Shown here: piece by piece, positions 52,137 through 60,659 of the stretch | Position numbering within the stretch: the first letter of the stretch is position 1 | How the letters are laid out: the number at the start of each line of letters is the position of its first letter | DNA from: VBDM01 sp035519135 | Lineage (GTDB): Bacteria > Pseudomonadota > Gammaproteobacteria > Burkholderiales > SG8-39 | DNA: 64,000 nt | Direction of reading: 5' to 3' | Assembly: GCA_035519135.1 (NCBI GenBank) | Contig: DATIWX010000125.1 | Span: 83,079-147,078 of the forward strand | Program-made: the position numbers and the translations under genes | Notes under the pieces: generated by a model | Seen by the model: only the letters and a program-made list of their open reading frames with translations | Told to the model about the DNA's origin: nothing | Databases searched by the model: none

Positions 52137-54248
52137 CTACGACTGTGTCGCGGCGGCCGCTTCCTTGACTGCTTTCATGCTGAGGCGCACGCGTCCTTTC
52201 TCGTCCGCCTCGAGCACCTTGACCTTCACCTGCTGCCCTTCCTTGAGGTGGTCGGACACGTTGTTCACCCGCTCGTGGCTGATCTGCGAGATGTGCAGCA
52301 GCCCGTCCTTGCCCGGTAGCAGCTGCACGATGGCGCCGAAGTCGAGCAGCTTCAGGACGGTGCCGTCGTAGACGCGGCCGACCTCGACGTCGGCGGTGAT
52401 GTCCTCGATGCGTTTTTTCGCGGCCAGGCCGCCTTCGGAGTTGACGCAGGCGATCGAGACCGTGCCGTCGTCGGCGATTTCGATGGTGGTCCCGGTCTCT
52501 TCCTGCAGGCCGCGGATGACCACGCCGCCCTTGCCGATGACGTCGCGGATCTTCTCGGGATTGATCTTGATCTTGATGATGCGCGGCGCGAAGCTGGAGA
52601 TCTCGGCGCGCGAGCCTTCCAGCGCCTGCTTCATGATGCCCAGGATGTGCAGCCGGCCGTCGCGCGCCTGCTTCAGAGCCACCTGCATGATCTCCTTGGT
52701 GATCCCTTCGATCTTGATGTCCATCTGCAGCGCGGTGATGCCGTTCTCGGTGCCCGCCACCTTGAAATCCATGTCGCCCAGATGGTCCTCGTCGCCGAGG
52801 ATGTCCGTGAGCACCGCGAAGCGCTTGCCTTCCTTGATCAGCCCCATCGCGATGCCCGCGACGTGCGCTTTCATCGGAACACCCGCGTCCATGAGAGCGA
52901 GGCTGCCGCCGCACACCGACGCCATCGACGAGGACCCGTTGGATTCGGTGATCTCGGAGACCACGCGCATGGAATACGCGAATTCCTCCGGCCCGGGAAG
53001 CATCGCGACGAGCGCGCGCTTGGCGAGCCGCCCGTGACCGATCTCGCGGCGCTTGGGCGATCCCATGCGGCCGGTCTCCCCGGTCGCGTACGGCGGCATG
53101 TTGTAGTGGAGCATGAAGCGCTCCTTGTACTCGCCCATGAGCGCGTCGATGATCTGCTCGTCGCGCCCGGTGCCGAGCGTCGCCACCACCAGCGCCTGGG
53201 TTTCCCCGCGGGTGAACAGCGCCGATCCGTGCGTACGCGGCAGAACGCCGACGCGCACGGCGATCGGCCGCACCGTGCTGGTGTCGCGCCCGTCGATGCG
53301 CGCCTCGCCGTCGAGGATCTGGTTGCGCACGATCTTCGACTCGAGCGCGAAGCAGATGTCCTTGACCAGGTTCGCCTCGGGTCCGCCTTCGCTGCCCACG
53401 CCGATCGCTTCGAACACGCGCTTCCAGATGGCATCGATCGCCTCGGAGCGCGCCTGCTTCTGCCTGAGCTTGAAAGCCGCGCGCAGATCGTTCTCCGAGA
53501 GCTCGCGGATGCGCTCGACCAGCGCCTGGTCCTTCTCGGCGGGCTTCCAGTCCCATGCCGGCTTGGCCGCCTGGTCGGCCAGTTCGTAGATTGCCTGGAT
53601 CGCGGCCTGCATCTGCTGATGGCCGAACACCACCGATCCGAGCATCACGTCCTCGGGCAGCTCGGCCGCCTCGGATTCCACCATCAGCACCGCGTGCTGC
53701 GTGCCCGCGACTACAAGGTTGAGCTTGCTGTCCTTCAGCTGTGTCGCCGTGGGATTGAGAACGTATTCCCCGTTGACGTAGCCTACGCGCGCCGCGCCGA
53801 TCGGTCCGTTGAAAGGAATGCCAGAGAGAGTGAGTGCCGCTGATACGCCGATCAGCGCCGGAATGTCGGGATCGACCTCGGGGTTGCACGACATCACCTG
53901 GGCGACGACCTGCACCTCGTTGTAGAACCCGTCCGGAAACAGGGGACGGATCGGGCGATCGATCAGGCGGGAGGTCAGGGTCTCCTTCTCCGAGGGCCTG
54001 CCTTCGCGCTTGAAGAAACCGCCGGGGATCTTGCCCGCAGCGTAGGTCTTCTCGACGTAATCGCAGGTCAGCGGCAGAAAGTCCTGGCCCGGTTTCGCGT
54101 GCCTGGCCCCGACGACGGTGCACAGCACCACGGTGTCATCCATGCTCACCAGAACGGCGCCGTGCGCCTGTCGCGCGATCTCGCCCGTTTCGAGGGTGAC
54201 CTGGTGCGCTCCATAGGAAAACGTCTTCTTGCTGGGAACTAGCGCCAT
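52137..54248 (-). CDS. pnp: polyribonucleotide nucleotidyltransferase (PNPase)
   Basis: 3'-5' phosphorolytic exoribonuclease of the degradosome. The 703-residue protein has two RNase PH domains (about 1-220 and 310-540; the second with GSALFTRGETQAL, MGSPKRREIGHGRLA and DILGDEDHLGDMDFKVAG), a helical linker, a KH domain (INPEKIRDVIGKGG) and an S1 domain (VGRVYDGTVLKLLDFGAIV). It follows rpsO with a hairpin in the gap, the usual arrangement for autoregulation. Confidence 0.97.
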   Translation of the reverse strand: MALVPSKKTFSYGAHQVTLETGEIARQAHGAVLVSMDDTVVLCTVVGARHAKPGQDFLPLTCDYVEKTYAAGKIPGGFFKREGRPSEKETLTSRLIDRPIRPLFPDGFYNEVQVVAQVMSCNPEVDPDIPALIGVSAALTLSGIPFNGPIGAARVGYVNGEYVLNPTATQLKDSKLNLVVAGTQHAVLMVESEAAELPEDVMLGSVVFGHQQMQAAIQAIYELADQAAKPAWDWKPAEKDQALVERIRELSENDLRAAFKLRQKQARSEAIDAIWKRVFEAIGVGSEGGPEANLVKDICFALESKIVRNQILDGEARIDGRDTSTVRPIAVRVGVLPRTHGSALFTRGETQALVVATLGTGRDEQIIDALMGEYKERFMLHYNMPPYATGETGRMGSPKRREIGHGRLAKRALVAMLPGPEEFAYSMRVVSEITESNGSSSMASVCGGSLALMDAGVPMKAHVAGIAMGLIKEGKRFAVLTDILGDEDHLGDMDFKVAGTENGITALQMDIKIEGITKEIMQVALKQARDGRLHILGIMKQALEGSRAEISSFAPRIIKIKINPEKIRDVIGKGGVVIRGLQEETGTTIEIADDGTVSIACVNSEGGLAAKKRIEDITADVEVGRVYDGTVLKLLDFGAIVQLLPGKDGLLHISQISHERVNNVSDHLKEGQQVKVKVLEADEKGRVRLSMKAVKEAAAATQS

Positions 54249-54270
54249 GATGGTATCGATCCGTTGAAGG

Positions 54271-54292
54271 GACCCGGGAGCGGGCCCGGGTC
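54271..54292 (-). promoter_or_regulatory. hairpin in the rpsO-pnp gap
   Basis: GACCCGGG (54271-54278) pairs perfectly with CCCGGGTC (54285-54292) around a six-base loop, ending 22 nt before the pnp start. There is no U tract, so it is not a terminator. In E. coli an RNase III-cut hairpin at the same place mediates pnp autoregulation; the same role is inferred here. Confidence 0.45.
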
Positions 54293-54380
54293 ATTTTGAC
54301 GAAGGTAGCGCCGACGCAGGAACGCCGGGCCGGTGGTGGAGCTCAAGGCGCCCATCGGGATCCAATGGGCACCGGGAAAA

Positions 54381-54650
54381 TCACTTGCGCAGGCCAAGTT
54401 GCTCGATCAGCTGGTGATACTTTCCGTTGTCCTTCCGCTTGAGGTAATCGAGCATCTTGCGGCGCTGGCTGACGAGCTTCAGCAGTCCCCGCCGCGAATG
54501 GTGATCCTTGACGTGCATCTTGAAATGATCGGTGAGACCGTTGATGCGGGCCGTCAGCAACGCGATCTGAACTTCCGGGGAACCCGTGTCACCAGCGGCG
54601 CGCTGGTATTGCTGGACGATCTCCGCCTTCTGCATCACGCTGACCGACAT
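54381..54650 (-). CDS. rpsO: 30S ribosomal protein S15
   Basis: Primary 16S rRNA-binding protein. At 89 residues it has the normal length, with the signature DHFKMHVKDHHSRRGLLKLV in the central helices. The first ATG (54650) gives MSVSVMQKAEIV. A good promoter lies in the gap to truB, so it can be transcribed separately. Confidence 0.97.
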   Translation of the reverse strand: MSVSVMQKAEIVQQYQRAAGDTGSPEVQIALLTARINGLTDHFKMHVKDHHSRRGLLKLVSQRRKMLDYLKRKDNGKYHQLIEQLGLRK

Positions 54651-54686
54651 GCTCTGCTCTGATTTGTCTCTTCGCGAAAGGCGGGC

Positions 54687-54716
54687 ATTCTACCTTGGAA
54701 TCAGCGCCTTCCACAA
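54687..54716 (-). promoter_or_regulatory. promoter for rpsO
   Basis: On the minus strand, TTGTGG (54711-54716) and TAGAAT (54687-54692) are 18 bp apart, about 37 nt upstream of the rpsO start. Confidence 0.55.
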
Positions 54717-54740
54717 GCTTTTTTCGGCCCGGAAATGGGC

Positions 54741-55619
54741 TCAAGCGGGCGCCAGAAGGCGCCTGGGCTGCAGCGTTCTGCCGCAGACTTCTCCGGTGCC
54801 GAGGAACACCTCGCCTTCGCCGAAAACCGCGACATTTCCGTCCACTGCGTCCGCCGGGACCGCCTGTCCGTGCCGGAATTTCGCCGTGAGGTCCGCCGGC
54901 AGGCGCAGCCGCGGCCACGACTCGAGCAGGACCTGCGGTGGCAGCAGCCGCTCCCGCCTCCGGTCCGCCGGAAAGCCTTCGAGATCCTCCAGCTTCAGCG
55001 CCTGCTCCAGTGTGAACGAACCCACCGCGAGGCGCTCCAGCGCCGCCAGATGTGCGCCGCAGCCGAGGACCGTGCCGATGTCCTCCGCGAGAGCGCGAAT
55101 GTAGGTGCCCTTGCTGCACTCGACGTAGAGGTCCGCCGTTTGCCCCTGGAAGCCCTCCAGATCGAGGCGCCGGATCACGACGCGCCTGGCCGCGCGCTCC
55201 ACGTGCTCGCCGCGGCGCGCGTAGTCGTACAGGGGCCGGCCCTCGTGCTTGATCGCGGCGTACATCGGCGGCACCTGCTCGATCTCGCCACGGAAACGCT
55301 CGAGCGCGGCTCGCAGCGCTTTCTCGGAGACCGGAACATCCGAACGCGACAGCACCGCCCCTTCGGCATCGCCGGTCGCGGTGCGCTCGCCGAGCTTGAG
55401 GCGCGCCCGATACGCCTTGTCCGCATCCAGCAGTGCCGCCGAGAACTTCGTCGCCTCGCCCAGGGTGATCACGAGCAGGCCGCTCGCCGAGGGGTCGAGC
55501 GTTCCCGTGTGGCCGGCGCGCGCCGCGCAGAGCAGGCGCTTGGCCCTCTGCAGTACGGCGTTCGAGCTCGGACCGGAGGGCTTGTCGAGGAGCAGCACGC
55601 CGCTGACCGCATCGTTCAT
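54741..55619 (-). CDS. truB: tRNA pseudouridine-55 synthase TruB
   Basis: Isomerises U55 in the T loop of tRNAs. The 292-residue protein opens GVLLLDKPSGPSSNAV and has the catalytic Asp42 in GHTGTLDPSASGLL, then ATGDAEGAVL and YIRALAEDIGTVLGCGAHL. A C-terminal PUA-like region follows. It follows rbfA with a 10-bp gap. Confidence 0.96.
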   Translation of the reverse strand: MNDAVSGVLLLDKPSGPSSNAVLQRAKRLLCAARAGHTGTLDPSASGLLVITLGEATKFSAALLDADKAYRARLKLGERTATGDAEGAVLSRSDVPVSEKALRAALERFRGEIEQVPPMYAAIKHEGRPLYDYARRGEHVERAARRVVIRRLDLEGFQGQTADLYVECSKGTYIRALAEDIGTVLGCGAHLAALERLAVGSFTLEQALKLEDLEGFPADRRRERLLPPQVLLESWPRLRLPADLTAKFRHGQAVPADAVDGNVAVFGEGEVFLGTGEVCGRTLQPRRLLAPA

Positions 55620-55629
55620 TGCGCGGCCT

Positions 55630-55989
55630 CTAGTCGCCCTTCTTTCCCGCGACCGCGTCGTCGATCAGCTTGGACAGGCGCACGCCGCGCTCGACCGAAG
55701 CGTCGTGAACGAAGCGCAGCTCGGGAGTCACGCGCAGCTTCAGGCGGTGGCCCAGCTCCGATCGCAGAAACCCCGCCGCTCTCCGCAAGCCTGCCTGGCT
55801 GCGGGCCAGAGCCTCGGCGTCGCCGAGCATGGTGAAGAACACCTTCGCATGCGCCAGGTCGGGGGATACCTCGACTCCGGTCAGGGTGATCATCCCGACG
55901 CGGGGGTCCTTGAGCTCAGCGCGCAGCAGGCCGGACAGCTCCCGCTGGATCTGATCGGCCACGCGGCGCAGCCTTTGCTGGTTGGCCAT
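55630..55989 (-). CDS. rbfA: ribosome-binding factor A
   Basis: KH-fold assembly factor for the 30S subunit, needed for 16S 5'-end maturation and cold adaptation. The 119-residue protein has RLRRVADQIQRELSGLL, VGMITLTGVEVSPDLAHAKVFF in two parts, and LRVTPELRFVHD, all typical of RbfA. It lies between infB and truB. Confidence 0.95.
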   Translation of the reverse strand: MANQQRLRRVADQIQRELSGLLRAELKDPRVGMITLTGVEVSPDLAHAKVFFTMLGDAEALARSQAGLRRAAGFLRSELGHRLKLRVTPELRFVHDASVERGVRLSKLIDDAVAGKKGD

Positions 55990-56066
55990 GAGGTGAGAGC
56001 GAAGCGATCGGCCATCCTGCAGCGGATCCTGCGTCGCGCTAGGCGCTCCTCAGGATGGCGCGGACG

Positions 56067-58580
56067 CTAGAGTGTCCGCGCCACTTCCTGGACTTCGTAG
56101 ATCTCGAACTGGTCGCCGACCTTGAGGTCGTTGAAGTTCTTCAGAGACATGCCGCACTCGAAGCCGCTCTTTACTTCCCGCACGTCGTCCTTGAAGCGTT
56201 TGAGCGAGTCGATCTCGCCCGTGTGGATGACCACGTTGTCGCGCAGCACCCGGACCGAGGCGTTGCGGCGAACCAGACCCTCGAGCACGTAGCACCCGGC
56301 GACCGCGCCCACCTTGGAGATCTTGAACACCTGGCGCACGTCGACCAGGCCGAGGATGTTTTCCTTCTTTTCCGGGGCGAGCATCCCCGAGAGCGCCGCC
56401 TTCACTTCGTCGACCGCCTCGTAGATGATGTTGTAGTAGCGCACGTCGACCCCCGAAGCCTCGGCGGCCTTGCGTGCCGCGGCATCCGCGCGCGTGTTGA
56501 ACCCGACGATCACCGCTTTGGAAGCCAGCGCGAGGTTGACGTCGGACTCGGTGATCCCGCCTACGCCGGCGTGCACCACATTGACCTTGACCTCGCTGGT
56601 CGAGAGTCCGCTGAGCGCGTGAACCAGCGCCTCCTGCGAGCCCTGCACGTCTGCCTTGATGAGCAGCGGGAGCACCCTCACCCCGCCCTCGCCCATGTTT
56701 TCGAACAGGTTCTCGAGCTTGGCCGCCTGCTTCTTCGCGAGCTTGACGTCGCGGAACTTGCCCTGGCGGAACAGCGCGATCTCGCGCGCCTTGCGCTCGT
56801 CGGCGAGCGCCATGACGTCCTCGCCCGCGCCGGGAACGTCGGACAGCCCCTGGATTTCCACGGGGATCGAGGGTCCGGCCTCCGGCACGGGAGCGCCGCT
56901 TTCGTCGAGCATGGCGCGAACGCGGCCGTAACAACTCCCCGCCAGGATGACGTCGCCGCGCCTCAGGGTTCCCGACTGGACCAGTACGGTCGCAACCGGG
57001 CCCCGGCCCTTGTCCAGGCGCGCTTCGATGACGATGCCTTTGGCGGGGGCATCCACCGGGGCTTTCAGCTCCAGCACGTCGGCCTGGAGGAGAAGCTGCT
57101 CCAGCAGGTCGTCGATCCCCTTGCCGGTCTTCGCGGACACCGGAACGAACGGCGAATCGCCGCCGTACTCCTCGGGCACCACCGACTGGGCCACGAGCTC
57201 CTGCTTGACCTTGTCCGGATTGGCTTCGTGCTTGTCGATCTTGTTGATCGCCACGACGATCGGAACCTCGGCCGCCTTGGCGTGGTGGATGGCCTCTATG
57301 GTCTGCGGCATCACGCCGTCGTCCGCTGCCACCACCAAGATGACGATGTCGGTGACCTTCGCGCCGCGGGCGCGCATCGCCGTAAACGCCTCGTGACCGG
57401 GTGTGTCGAGGAAGGTGACCACGCCCCGCGGAGTCTGCACGTGGTACGCGCCGATGTGCTGGGTAATGCCGCCTGCCTCGCCCGAGGCGACCTTGGTGCG
57501 GCGGATGTAGTCGAGCAGGGACGTCTTGCCGTGGTCGACGTGTCCCATCACGGTCACGACGGGCGCGCGCGGCTTGAGCTCGGCCTCGTGGTGCTCGTCG
57601 GGCGCGTCGGCGAGCAGCGACTCCGGGTCGTCGAGCTTGGCAGCCTTGGCGGTATGCCCCATCTCGGTGACGACGATCATCGCGGTGTCCTGATCGAGCA
57701 CCTGATTGATGGTCACCATGTTGCCCAGCTTCATCAAGGTCTTGATCACCTCGGCCGCCTTGACCGACATCTTGTGGGCGAGATCACCCACGGTGATGGT
57801 CTCGGGCACCATGACCTCGCGCACCAGCGGCTCGGAGGGCGCGGTGAATTGCGGGGCATTCTCCGCGACCGCGACCGCGCCTCTGTGCCGTCCCCCTTTC
57901 GGGTTGTGCCAGCCTGAGGCGCCCTGAACGTCTCCGCGCGTCTTGATCGTGCGGCGCTTGACGCCTTCGTCCTGCCAGACCTTGATCTCCTTGGCCTTCT
58001 TTGCGCCGCCCTTCTTCTCGGTCCCCGGGGCGACCTTGGGCTTGTGCAGTGTCGTGTCGCCTGCAGGCGCGGATGCCGGCGCCTTGGCTTCGGCCGGCTT
58101 CTGCTCCGTCTCGCGGGCGAGCTTGCGCTCGCGCTCCTGCTTCTCGGCCAGCTCTGCCGCCTGGCGGGCCGCCAGCTCCTCCTGCTGACGCCGCTCCTGC
58201 TCGCGCAATTCCGCCTCGCGCGCGTCGATTGCGGCCGCCGGCTGCACCTGCTGTCCCTCGACCGTGGGACCGTGCTCGGACTCACGCTTGACGAAGATGC
58301 GCTTCTTCTTGACTTCGACCTGGATGGTACGCGCCTTCCCGCTCGAATCGGACTTCTTGATGATCTCCGATGTCTGCTTGCGCATCAGGGTGATCTTGTT
58401 CTTGGGCTCGGCCGAGCCGTGCGACCTGCGCAGATAGTCGAGGAGCTTGGTCTTGTCCTGCTCCGAAAGAACGTCTTCCGCGACGCGCTTGTGCACGCCG
58501 GCGGCGCGCAACTGCTCGAGCAGCTGCGCGGGCTGCACCTTCAGCTCGCCGGCGAATTGGGCAACGCTCGTCTGGGCCAT
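56067..58580 (-). CDS. infB: translation initiation factor IF-2
   Basis: GTPase delivering initiator fMet-tRNA to the ribosome. The 837-residue protein has the N-terminal IF2N module (MAQTSVAQFAGELKVQPAQLL), a charged linker rich in Glu, Gln, Arg and Ala (about 110-250), a second IF2N (VMVPETITVGDLAHKM), and the G domain with GHVDHGKTS, DTPGHEAF and NKIDK. Two beta barrels and the C-terminal fMet-tRNA-binding domain follow. It is 9 bp from nusA. Confidence 0.97.
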   Translation of the reverse strand: MAQTSVAQFAGELKVQPAQLLEQLRAAGVHKRVAEDVLSEQDKTKLLDYLRRSHGSAEPKNKITLMRKQTSEIIKKSDSSGKARTIQVEVKKKRIFVKRESEHGPTVEGQQVQPAAAIDAREAELREQERRQQEELAARQAAELAEKQERERKLARETEQKPAEAKAPASAPAGDTTLHKPKVAPGTEKKGGAKKAKEIKVWQDEGVKRRTIKTRGDVQGASGWHNPKGGRHRGAVAVAENAPQFTAPSEPLVREVMVPETITVGDLAHKMSVKAAEVIKTLMKLGNMVTINQVLDQDTAMIVVTEMGHTAKAAKLDDPESLLADAPDEHHEAELKPRAPVVTVMGHVDHGKTSLLDYIRRTKVASGEAGGITQHIGAYHVQTPRGVVTFLDTPGHEAFTAMRARGAKVTDIVILVVAADDGVMPQTIEAIHHAKAAEVPIVVAINKIDKHEANPDKVKQELVAQSVVPEEYGGDSPFVPVSAKTGKGIDDLLEQLLLQADVLELKAPVDAPAKGIVIEARLDKGRGPVATVLVQSGTLRRGDVILAGSCYGRVRAMLDESGAPVPEAGPSIPVEIQGLSDVPGAGEDVMALADERKAREIALFRQGKFRDVKLAKKQAAKLENLFENMGEGGVRVLPLLIKADVQGSQEALVHALSGLSTSEVKVNVVHAGVGGITESDVNLALASKAVIVGFNTRADAAARKAAEASGVDVRYYNIIYEAVDEVKAALSGMLAPEKKENILGLVDVRQVFKISKVGAVAGCYVLEGLVRRNASVRVLRDNVVIHTGEIDSLKRFKDDVREVKSGFECGMSLKNFNDLKVGDQFEIYEVQEVARTL

Positions 58581-58589
58581 GATGCTTGT

Positions 58590-60068
58590 CTACTCCTGCG
58601 CGAACCAGTGCTCGCGCGCCTTCATGATCAGGCTCTTCGCGCGCTCGGCATCGATCGCGGTCAGCTCAACCAGATCGTCAAGGGCCAGGTCGGCGAGATC
58701 ATCCCGGGTTTTCACGCCCGAGGTGGCAAGCTTCGTCGCCAGGTCCTTGTCCATGCCCTCAAGGCCGAGGAGCGCGGGGTCGAGGTTCTCCGCCTGCTCT
58801 TCGCTGGCGATGGCCTGCACCAGGAGCGCGTCGCGGGCACGGTTGCGCAGCTCGTTCACCGTGGCCTCGTCGAAGCCCTCTATCTCCATCATCTCGGTGA
58901 TCGGCACGTACGCCACCTCCTCGAGGGTCGAGAAACCTTCCTGTATCAGGGTGTTCGCGACTTCCTCGTCGACGTCGAGCCGTTCCATGAAGAGCTTTCT
59001 GGCCGAGGAAGCCTCCTCCTCGTTCTTCTTCTGCGACTCCGCCTCGGTCATGAGGTTGATCGCCCATCCCGTGAGCTCGGACGCCAGACGCACGTTCTGG
59101 CCGCTTCGGCCGATCGCGATCGCCAGGTTCTCCTCGTCGACCACAACGTCCATGGCGTGCTTGTCCTCGTCCACGAGGATCGAGGAGACTTCCGCCGGCG
59201 ACAATGCGCCGATCACCAGCTGTGCCGGGTCTTCCGACCACAGCACGATGTCCACGCGCTCGCCGGCTAGCTCCTGGGTCACCGCCTGGACGCGCGCGCC
59301 GCGCATGCCCACGCAGGTACCGATCGGGTCGATGCGCTTGTCGCGGGAATGCACCGCGATCTTCGCGCGAATCCCCGGATCCCGGGCGGCCGACTTGATT
59401 TCGAGCAGTCCTTCCTCGATCTCCGGGACCTCGAGCCTGAACAGCTCCATGATGAACTCGGGTGCCGTGCGCGACAGCACCAGCTGCGGCCCGCGCACGT
59501 TGCGGTCGATGCGCATGACGAAGGCACGCACCCGGTCGCCGACGCGCAGGTTCTCCTTGGGGATCATCTGGTCGCGCGGCAGCACGGCCTCGACGCGCCC
59601 GACCTCGATGATCGCGTTGCCGCGCTCGACGCGCTTGATCGCGCCGTTGATGAGCTTCTCGCCCCGGGCCAGAAAATCGTTGAGCAGCTGCTCGCGCTCC
59701 GCATCGCGGATCCGCTGCAGGATGACCTGCTTCGCGGTCTGCGCGCCGATGCGGCCGAAATCGATCGGCTCCAGGGCTTCCTCGATGAAGTCCGCCAGCT
59801 GGATGTCGGGATATTGTTTTTGCGCTTCGGAAAGCGCGATCTGCTGGGGCGGGTTCTCCACCGCGCCGTCGGCCACGACCTGCCAGCGCCTGAAGGACTC
59901 GAACTCCCCGGTATTGCGGTCGATCGCGACGCGTACGTCGGCGTCTTCGTTGAAGCGCTTCTTGGTCGCCGAAGCGATGGCCATCTCGAGTGCGCCGAAC
60001 ACCACGTCCTTGTGGACGTTCTTTTCGCGGGCGAGCGCGTCGGCCTGCAGCAACAGTTCGCGGCTCAT
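58590..60068 (-). CDS. nusA: transcription termination/antitermination factor NusA
   Basis: Binds RNA polymerase and modulates pausing, termination and antitermination. The 492-residue protein has an N-terminal polymerase-binding domain (MSRELLLQADALAREKNV), an S1 domain (about 135-200), two KH domains (about 205-345) and two C-terminal acidic repeats (about 360-490). The ATG at 60068 has GGAGG 5 nt upstream, which decides against the slightly longer frame. It overlaps no gene but lies 14 bp after rimP. Confidence 0.97.
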   Translation of the reverse strand: MSRELLLQADALAREKNVHKDVVFGALEMAIASATKKRFNEDADVRVAIDRNTGEFESFRRWQVVADGAVENPPQQIALSEAQKQYPDIQLADFIEEALEPIDFGRIGAQTAKQVILQRIRDAEREQLLNDFLARGEKLINGAIKRVERGNAIIEVGRVEAVLPRDQMIPKENLRVGDRVRAFVMRIDRNVRGPQLVLSRTAPEFIMELFRLEVPEIEEGLLEIKSAARDPGIRAKIAVHSRDKRIDPIGTCVGMRGARVQAVTQELAGERVDIVLWSEDPAQLVIGALSPAEVSSILVDEDKHAMDVVVDEENLAIAIGRSGQNVRLASELTGWAINLMTEAESQKKNEEEASSARKLFMERLDVDEEVANTLIQEGFSTLEEVAYVPITEMMEIEGFDEATVNELRNRARDALLVQAIASEEQAENLDPALLGLEGMDKDLATKLATSGVKTRDDLADLALDDLVELTAIDAERAKSLIMKAREHWFAQE

Positions 60069-60082
60069 GTATCCCTCCGGCA

Positions 60083-60541
60083 TCATAGCTTGGGCACCAG
60101 TCGCGCGCGCTCGAGCTCGGCGATATCGAAGGCCATGCGGTCGCCGTCGAATTCGAATTCAACGCGCTCGCCTTCGACGCCGCGCACGATCCCGACGAAG
60201 TTGCGGCGCCCGTCGACCGGGCGCCGCAGGCGCACCTGGGCCTCGTGACCGGTGAAGCGGGCAAAGTCCGCCGCCTTCTTCAGCTTGCGGTCCAGGCCGG
60301 GCGAGGACACCTCGAGACGGTCGTAGGCGATGCCTTCGACCTCGAACACGCGTTGCAGCTGCCGGCTCACCGACTCGCAGTCGGCGATCGTCACGCCGGC
60401 TTGGCCGGTGCCCGGATCCACTTCATGTAATTTCTCAATAAACACTCGTAACATCCTGCCGTTGTTTATATATTCAATGTCCGCGAGGTCGTATCCGAGC
60501 CCGCCGACCGTGCGCTCGACCAAGGGCCCGAGCGCATTCAC
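60083..60541 (-). CDS. rimP: ribosome maturation factor RimP
   Basis: Assembly factor for the 30S subunit. The 152-residue protein starts at GTG 60541 (MNALGPLVERTVGGLGYDLAD), close to the 150 of E. coli; a longer frame extends into the leader terminator and is not plausible. SPGLDRKLKKAADFARFTG is the family motif. Codons for about residues 21-41 are sharply AT-rich (60421-60480, 19 of 60 GC). It heads the rimP-nusA-infB operon. Confidence 0.94.
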   Translation of the reverse strand: MNALGPLVERTVGGLGYDLADIEYINNGRMLRVFIEKLHEVDPGTGQAGVTIADCESVSRQLQRVFEVEGIAYDRLEVSSPGLDRKLKKAADFARFTGHEAQVRLRRPVDGRRNFVGIVRGVEGERVEFEFDGDRMAFDIAELERARLVPKL

Positions 60542-60564
60542 GACACCGCAAAACCTCTGGGCAT

Positions 60565-60591
60565 AAATAAAAAATGGGCTCGAAAGCCCAT
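60565..60591 (-). terminator. intrinsic terminator/attenuator ahead of rimP
   Basis: On the minus strand a 7-bp stem ATGGGCT/AGCCCAT closes a UUCG tetraloop (60574-60591) and is followed by UUUUUAUUU. It lies 24 nt upstream of the rimP GTG and 68 nt after the rluB stop, but also immediately downstream of a strong promoter, so it can both end the rluB transcript and attenuate rimP-nusA-infB. Confidence 0.75.
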
Positions 60592-60606
60592 CGCCAAAAC
60601 CGCGAA

Positions 60607-60635
60607 AGTATATCAAGAAACCCCGGCCGGAACAA
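60607..60635 (-). promoter_or_regulatory. promoter for rimP-nusA-infB operon
   Basis: On the minus strand TTGTTC (60630-60635) and TATACT (60607-60612) are exactly 17 bp apart. The expected start near 60600 is about ten bases before the hairpin of the terminator, giving a leader of about 60 nt. Confidence 0.6.
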
Positions 60636-60659
60636 CGAAAACCGCCTGCCGGACCGGGC

